Positions 60,647-64,000 of a stretch of DNA of 64,000 bases are shown here, in pieces; within the stretch, counting starts at the first letter, position 1, and every line of letters begins with the position of its first letter. The notes under the pieces were generated by a model, which was not told where the DNA came from, made no database searches, and saw only the letters and a list, made by a program, of their open reading frames with translations. Both the position numbers and the translations under genes were made by a program. The stretch lies in the NCBI GenBank assembly GCA_017893485.1, contig JACEHZ010000589.1, forward strand, positions 124,001 to 188,000, given 5' to 3'. This DNA comes from Hemerocallis citrina (lineage: Eukaryota; Streptophyta; Magnoliopsida; Asparagales; Asphodelaceae).

Positions 60647-61558
60647 ATGGTGATCCCCCAAGACGTCGAGCTTTCCCGCCCGGACGAAGAGGTTAGAGCC
60701 GAAGCTGGCCTAGGGGCGACGAGGCTGTGTCTGGCTAGGTGTAGGGAGAAGCTTTATGAGGTCGAGCTCGGATTGCACCGAGCCGAGAGCGAGAGGAAGC
60801 ATCTCCAGCTCGTCCTTGGCCGGCGTGATATCGAGATTCGTCGTTTGGAAAGCCGAATCGCCGAGCTCATACCCGAAGGTGAACACTTGCCCACTGATTC
60901 CAGTAATGAGATTCGTGTTCAGTGCATTCGTCATAATTTGTCCAAAATAACAGCGGAGAAGGACGAGTTGCTTTCCGAGATACAGCATCTGCAGTCCGTA
61001 GAGGCGAAGCTCCGGAGTGAGGGCGAGGGGCTGACGGCCGAGGTGGCCAAGTTGACGACTGAACGAGTCGAGTTGACTGCTGAAGTCGAAGCGCTCAAGA
61101 GGGCGACGGTGGATAAAAGCATCGAAGTCACCCACCTTCGGCGCCTCGTCGCTAGTCGATCTGGAGTGCCGGACTCCGCGATACCCCCACGTTTCGAAGT
61201 TGACGTTAAAGACGACTCGTTGCGGGACAGGATCTCAGAGTTGGAGGCGGAAGTGGCTCGTCTGAAGCCACATTCAGGGCCGATCAACGTTCGAAGCACA
61301 TCATGCACTCGCACTGAGAGTGAGCGGGGCATTACTTTCTATGAGATGGCGACCCGTCAGCGGATCGGCCTACCAAGCCCGGGGGACGCACAGAGCTCGG
61401 TGGCAATCTCCTCGAGCGGGGCGTCCGTCGGCGTAGCTGCCAGGAGTGGTGCCGAGGATACGTCCCAGTTTGCCGGCTTGGGGTCGCGCTCCGGGGACAA
61501 GCGTCGTCACTCTCGAGTGTCCTTGAAGCGGAATGCTCCAGCTCCGAAGAAGCGCTGA
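60647..61558 (+). CDS. Tat antisense gene 2: coiled-coil protein
   Basis: The frame is open from 60482, but the ATG at 60647 follows a splice-acceptor-like TTTGCAG, and the text before it is hydrophobic intron-like translation, so I prefer it (303 residues). Heptad-rich segments cover about residues 15-130 (LHRAESERKHLQLVL, ITAEKDELLSEIQHLQ, LTTERVELTAEVEALK) with a second short one (LRDRISELEAEVARLK). The C-terminus is basic (LKRNAPAPKKR), a likely nuclear signal. It has no recognised catalytic motif. It is in tandem with antisense gene 1 and may be its partner or a split-off exon of the same gene. Confidence 0.65.
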   Translation: MVIPQDVELSRPDEEVRAEAGLGATRLCLARCREKLYEVELGLHRAESERKHLQLVLGRRDIEIRRLESRIAELIPEGEHLPTDSSNEIRVQCIRHNLSKITAEKDELLSEIQHLQSVEAKLRSEGEGLTAEVAKLTTERVELTAEVEALKRATVDKSIEVTHLRRLVASRSGVPDSAIPPRFEVDVKDDSLRDRISELEAEVARLKPHSGPINVRSTSCTRTESERGITFYEMATRQRIGLPSPGDAQSSVAISSSGASVGVAARSGAEDTSQFAGLGSRSGDKRRHSRVSLKRNAPAPKKR

Positions 61559-61869
61559 AGTGGTCGGTTCCACGAGTTCTTTGCTCCCTCTTTTTTTTTT
61601 GCTTTTCGTTAAGTGTGACGAGTCGGTATTGTAAATTTCCTTTGTTGAGTCGTGCTCCCGTTTGTGTTCGCCTTTGTATCACACCTGTTTCATCAATAAA
61701 TGCGTTATTGCCGAACTTGCGCGTTTTTTTTTTTTATGTGAATGTTGTCTGTCATGGCGTGACTTCTAAACTGTCGAACTCCGAATGGCGAGCTTCTTTT
61801 AGGTCGAACATGGGTGAAATCGCAAAGTAATGTCAAGTCAAGTTGTACACTGGGTTGATCAGGTTAGCG
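61559..61869. other. 3' flank of antisense gene 2
   Basis: T-rich untranslated-like sequence with AATAAA at about 61696-61701, a possible polyadenylation signal of the antisense transcript. Nothing else is seen. Confidence 0.45.
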
Positions 61870-62484
61870 TCGTCGGAGCGTTTTAGGACGGTGAGCTATA
61901 GCTAGCTCGTTTAGGAGCGAACTTGCGGAGTAGAGTCGAACCAAGTGTTGGACTCCGTACCATTCAACGGCTGTGGGAGCATTTTCGAATGGCGAGCTAC
62001 TTCTAGCTCGCTTAGGAGCGAGCTCGCGAAGTAGACTCGAGCCAAGTGTTGGACTCCGGAACCATTGTCAGTTTAAGGGGTGTAGGAGCAATTTCGAATG
62101 GCGAACTACCCTAGCTCGCTTGGGAGCGAGCTTGCGGAGTAGGGTCGAACCAAGTGTTGGACTCCGTACCATTCAACGGCTGTGGGAGCATTTTCGAATG
62201 GCGAGCTACTTCTAGCTCGCTTAGGAGCGAGCTCGCGAAGTAGACTCGAGCCAAGTGTTGGACTCCGGAACCATTGTCAGTTTAAGGGGTGTAGGAGCAA
62301 TTTCGAATGGCGAACTACCCTAGCTCGCTTGGGAGCGAGCTTGCGGAGTAGGGTCGAACCAAGTGTTGGACTCCGTACCATTCAACGGCTGTGGGAGCAT
62401 TTTCGAATGGCGAGCTACTTCTAGCTCGCTTAGGAGCGAGCTCGCGAAGTAGACTCGAGCCAAGTGTTGGACTCCGGAACCATT
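61870..62484 (+). repeat. 209-bp tandem repeat with foldback core
   Basis: Units start at about 61951, 62160 and 62369 (the third partial), with a diverged half unit before them. The units appear identical or nearly so. Each is a dimer of two ~104-bp halves and carries AGCTCGCT-tagg-AGCGAGCT and, in the other half, AGCTCGCT-tggg-AGCGAGCT stems. Open frames of 80 codons here only translate the repeat. Confidence 0.85.
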
Positions 62485-62631
62485 GTGACATTAAAGAGTT
62501 ACAAGCAGAGGGATGTAATAGTAGCGAAAACATGAAGAAACTTCATTTATTAACAACTAATGATCGGCTGCTTCTAAAGTTGCTAGCCGTTATTACAATA
62601 ATAGAAGAAAGAACAAAAGGACAAACTATGA

Positions 62632-64000
62632 CTAGAGAAAGGAAGGGAACGGTTCGACATCTCGAGTTACTTGGAGAGACGTGGTTGCCTTCTCTTGGTA
62701 TTTCAAAAGATGGTCGGCGTTCCAAGTCCTGGGAATTTCTCTGCCTTCGAGGTCCTCTAGCTTGTACGTACCGGGGCGGATTACTTTCGAGATCTTGTAC
62801 GGTCCCTCCCAGTTCGGGGCCAGCTTGCTTTTCTGCCCGGGAAATGAGATGGCCAACTTCCGAAGGACTAAATCCCCTTCTTTGAGGTCCGTTGGGCGGA
62901 CTCTTTTGTTGTATGCCAGCTCGATCCTTCTTCGGTAAGCTTGCTGGCGTATGGCAGCTCTCTCTCGGATCTCGTCTATCAGATCTAGGCTTGTTCTGAG
63001 TTCTCTAGCATTCTGCTCTTCTTCATAAGCGATCAGGCGAGGAGAGGGTATCCCGACTTCTAGGGGGATGATGGCTTCGGCCCCATAGGTGAGATTAAAT
63101 GGGTTCTCGCCTGTTGGGGTCCGCTTGGTGGTGCGGTGATTCCAGAGTACGTTCGGCAGCTGATCGACCCATAGTCCCTTGGAACACTTGTCTAACCTCT
63201 TCTTGATTCCCGCAAGAATCTGTCGGTTGGCATTCTCAGCCTGGCCATTCGACTGGGGATGGGAGACAGAGGAGAATCGGTGTTGTATGGAAAGGTCTTC
63301 ACACAAGGCTCGGAAGGCGGCTCCAGTAAACTGTGTCCCGTTTTCTGTGACTATGACTCGGGGAACGCCGAACCGGCAAATCACATTTTTCCAGAAGAAT
63401 TGAACGACCCTATGTTCGGTGATCGTAGCCAGGGGCTCGGCTTCTATCCACTTAGAGAAATAGTCGACTGCCACGACTAGGAACTTTAGCTGTCCGGGGG
63501 CTGGAGGAAATGGTCCCAGTAAATCCATCCCCCACATAGCGAAGGGAACGGGACTTGATAGTGAGGTTAGTGGTGCCTGTGGAAGGCGTCGGATGTCTGC
63601 ATACTTTTGGCAGGAGCTGCACTGCCGAACGTGTCGTTCGGCGTCCCGTAGGAGAGTGGGCCAGTAATATCCATAGTTCAATACCTTGCGCGCTAGAGCC
63701 CTGGATCCAGAATGGGCTCCGCCGATCCCCTCATGGAGCTCTTGCAGGGCATAGTCGGCTTGCTCGGGGGAGAGGCACCTTAGATACGGTTGACCATCCG
63801 CTTGGGTGAAGGAGCGTTTGTATAAGACGCCTTCGAGTAAAGAAAAACGCTCGGCTCGGGCCCTGATTCTTCGTGCTTCCCTCGGATCTTCAGGGAGGAG
63901 TCCGTTCCTCAGGAATTCGACAATGGGTTTCATCCAGTTGTCTTCGAGGAGGACGGGCAATGCTTCAACGGAGTCTGGCGCTTCGTCCTCTATGCTCGGC
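62632..64000 (-). CDS. pol: Tat-type Gypsy pol: integrase end (partial at window edge)
   Basis: The minus-strand frame is open from the window edge to the stop at 62632. It has the H2C2 zinc-binding region (HEGIGGAHSG, CSSCQKYA; about residues 76-120), the catalytic core with the first Asp in MDLLGPFP and YFSKWIEA, the second site in IVTENGTQFTG (Glu where Asp is usual), and the third acidic residue in SNGQAENANR. The GPY/F-like end is LAPNWEGPYKISKVI. There is no chromodomain, as expected for Tat. The upstream part (FSLLEGVLYKRSF) joins RNase H outside the window. No frameshift is seen. Confidence 0.88.
   Translation of the reverse strand, partial: PSIEDEAPDSVEALPVLLEDNWMKPIVEFLRNGLLPEDPREARRIRARAERFSLLEGVLYKRSFTQADGQPYLRCLSPEQADYALQELHEGIGGAHSGSRALARKVLNYGYYWPTLLRDAERHVRQCSSCQKYADIRRLPQAPLTSLSSPVPFAMWGMDLLGPFPPAPGQLKFLVVAVDYFSKWIEAEPLATITEHRVVQFFWKNVICRFGVPRVIVTENGTQFTGAAFRALCEDLSIQHRFSSVSHPQSNGQAENANRQILAGIKKRLDKCSKGLWVDQLPNVLWNHRTTKRTPTGENPFNLTYGAEAIIPLEVGIPSPRLIAYEEEQNARELRTSLDLIDEIRERAAIRQQAYRRRIELAYNKRVRPTDLKEGDLVLRKLAISFPGQKSKLAPNWEGPYKISKVIRPGTYKLEDLEGREIPRTWNADHLLKYQEKATTSLQVTRDVEPFPSFL

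Larger units (their letters stand above)
55598..64000 (-). mobile_element. Tat-type Ty3/Gypsy element, minus, runs off the window
   Basis: Visible from left to right are the 3' LTR (55598-56240), a polypurine tract, a hairpin tandem array, two genes on the plus strand antisense to pol, a 209-bp tandem repeat, and the integrase end of pol on the minus strand. RT, protease, gag and the 5' LTR would lie beyond 64000. The antisense genes between pol and the 3' LTR are a known feature of some Tat elements. It is GC-richer than its surroundings and pol is open, so it looks young. It interrupts the chromovirus. Confidence 0.88.

Overview
The window is nuclear DNA of a flowering plant, probably AT-rich and repeat-laden. 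It holds plant retrotransposon lineages (Copia, chromovirus and Tat-type Gypsy), Helitrons, hAT and Mutator-like elements, and decayed introns and exons of plant gene families (kinesin-14, PPR). I see no intact ordinary host gene, no rRNA or tRNA gene and no CRISPR. Almost every base can be assigned to nested or duplicated mobile DNA. Element names come from motifs and termini read by eye; no database search was run.

Layout. (1) 1-7826 is one arm of a segmental duplication. Its left part matches 24197-30350 and its right part matches 12576-13955. It contains a Helitron 3' part (1-634) inside a minus-strand solo-type LTR (to 4038), itself hit by a hAT element with a perfect 8-bp target duplication (1508-3124). 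It also holds unidentified exon-like pieces and a miniature LTR element (TRIM, 5323-5816) with PBS, PPT and a perfect 5-bp target duplication. (2) 7827-10872 is the 5' half of a Copia element (minus). (3) 11.1-12.56 kb is a PPR pseudogene followed by a Helitron 3' terminus, which landed in the TA tract of a second TRIM copy. (4) 14.5-15.75 kb has a solitary two-hairpin unit and a field of short palindromes; 16.15-19.32 kb is a decayed kinesin-14 gene. (5) 22138-29294 is a three-level nest: a solo LTR inside a Helitron inside another solo LTR. (6) 30.3-44.8 kb is a remarkable cluster in which a mini-Helitron, five foldback MITEs and an 11.2-kb MULE each sit between TA microsatellite tracts. (7) 45.9-55.6 kb is an LTR fragment followed by a minus-strand chromovirus Gypsy. 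(8) 55598 to the window end is a minus-strand Tat-type Gypsy element inserted into the chromovirus protease gene.

Most interesting systems. The MULE (32013-43190) encodes a FAR1/Jittery-like transposase on one strand and a plant-mobile-domain (PMD) pseudogene on the other. Its terminal inverted repeats are enlarged by inverted arrays of roughly 340-bp units, each a foldback. It and the neighbouring MITEs all sit in TA tracts, which suggests a microsatellite-targeting transposon family. The Tat element carries, antisense to pol, a three-exon gene of about 648 codons with its own TATA box, preceded by about 21 copies of a 56-59-bp unit holding two hairpins. A lone homologue of that unit at 14.53 kb keeps both stems although their sequence has changed.
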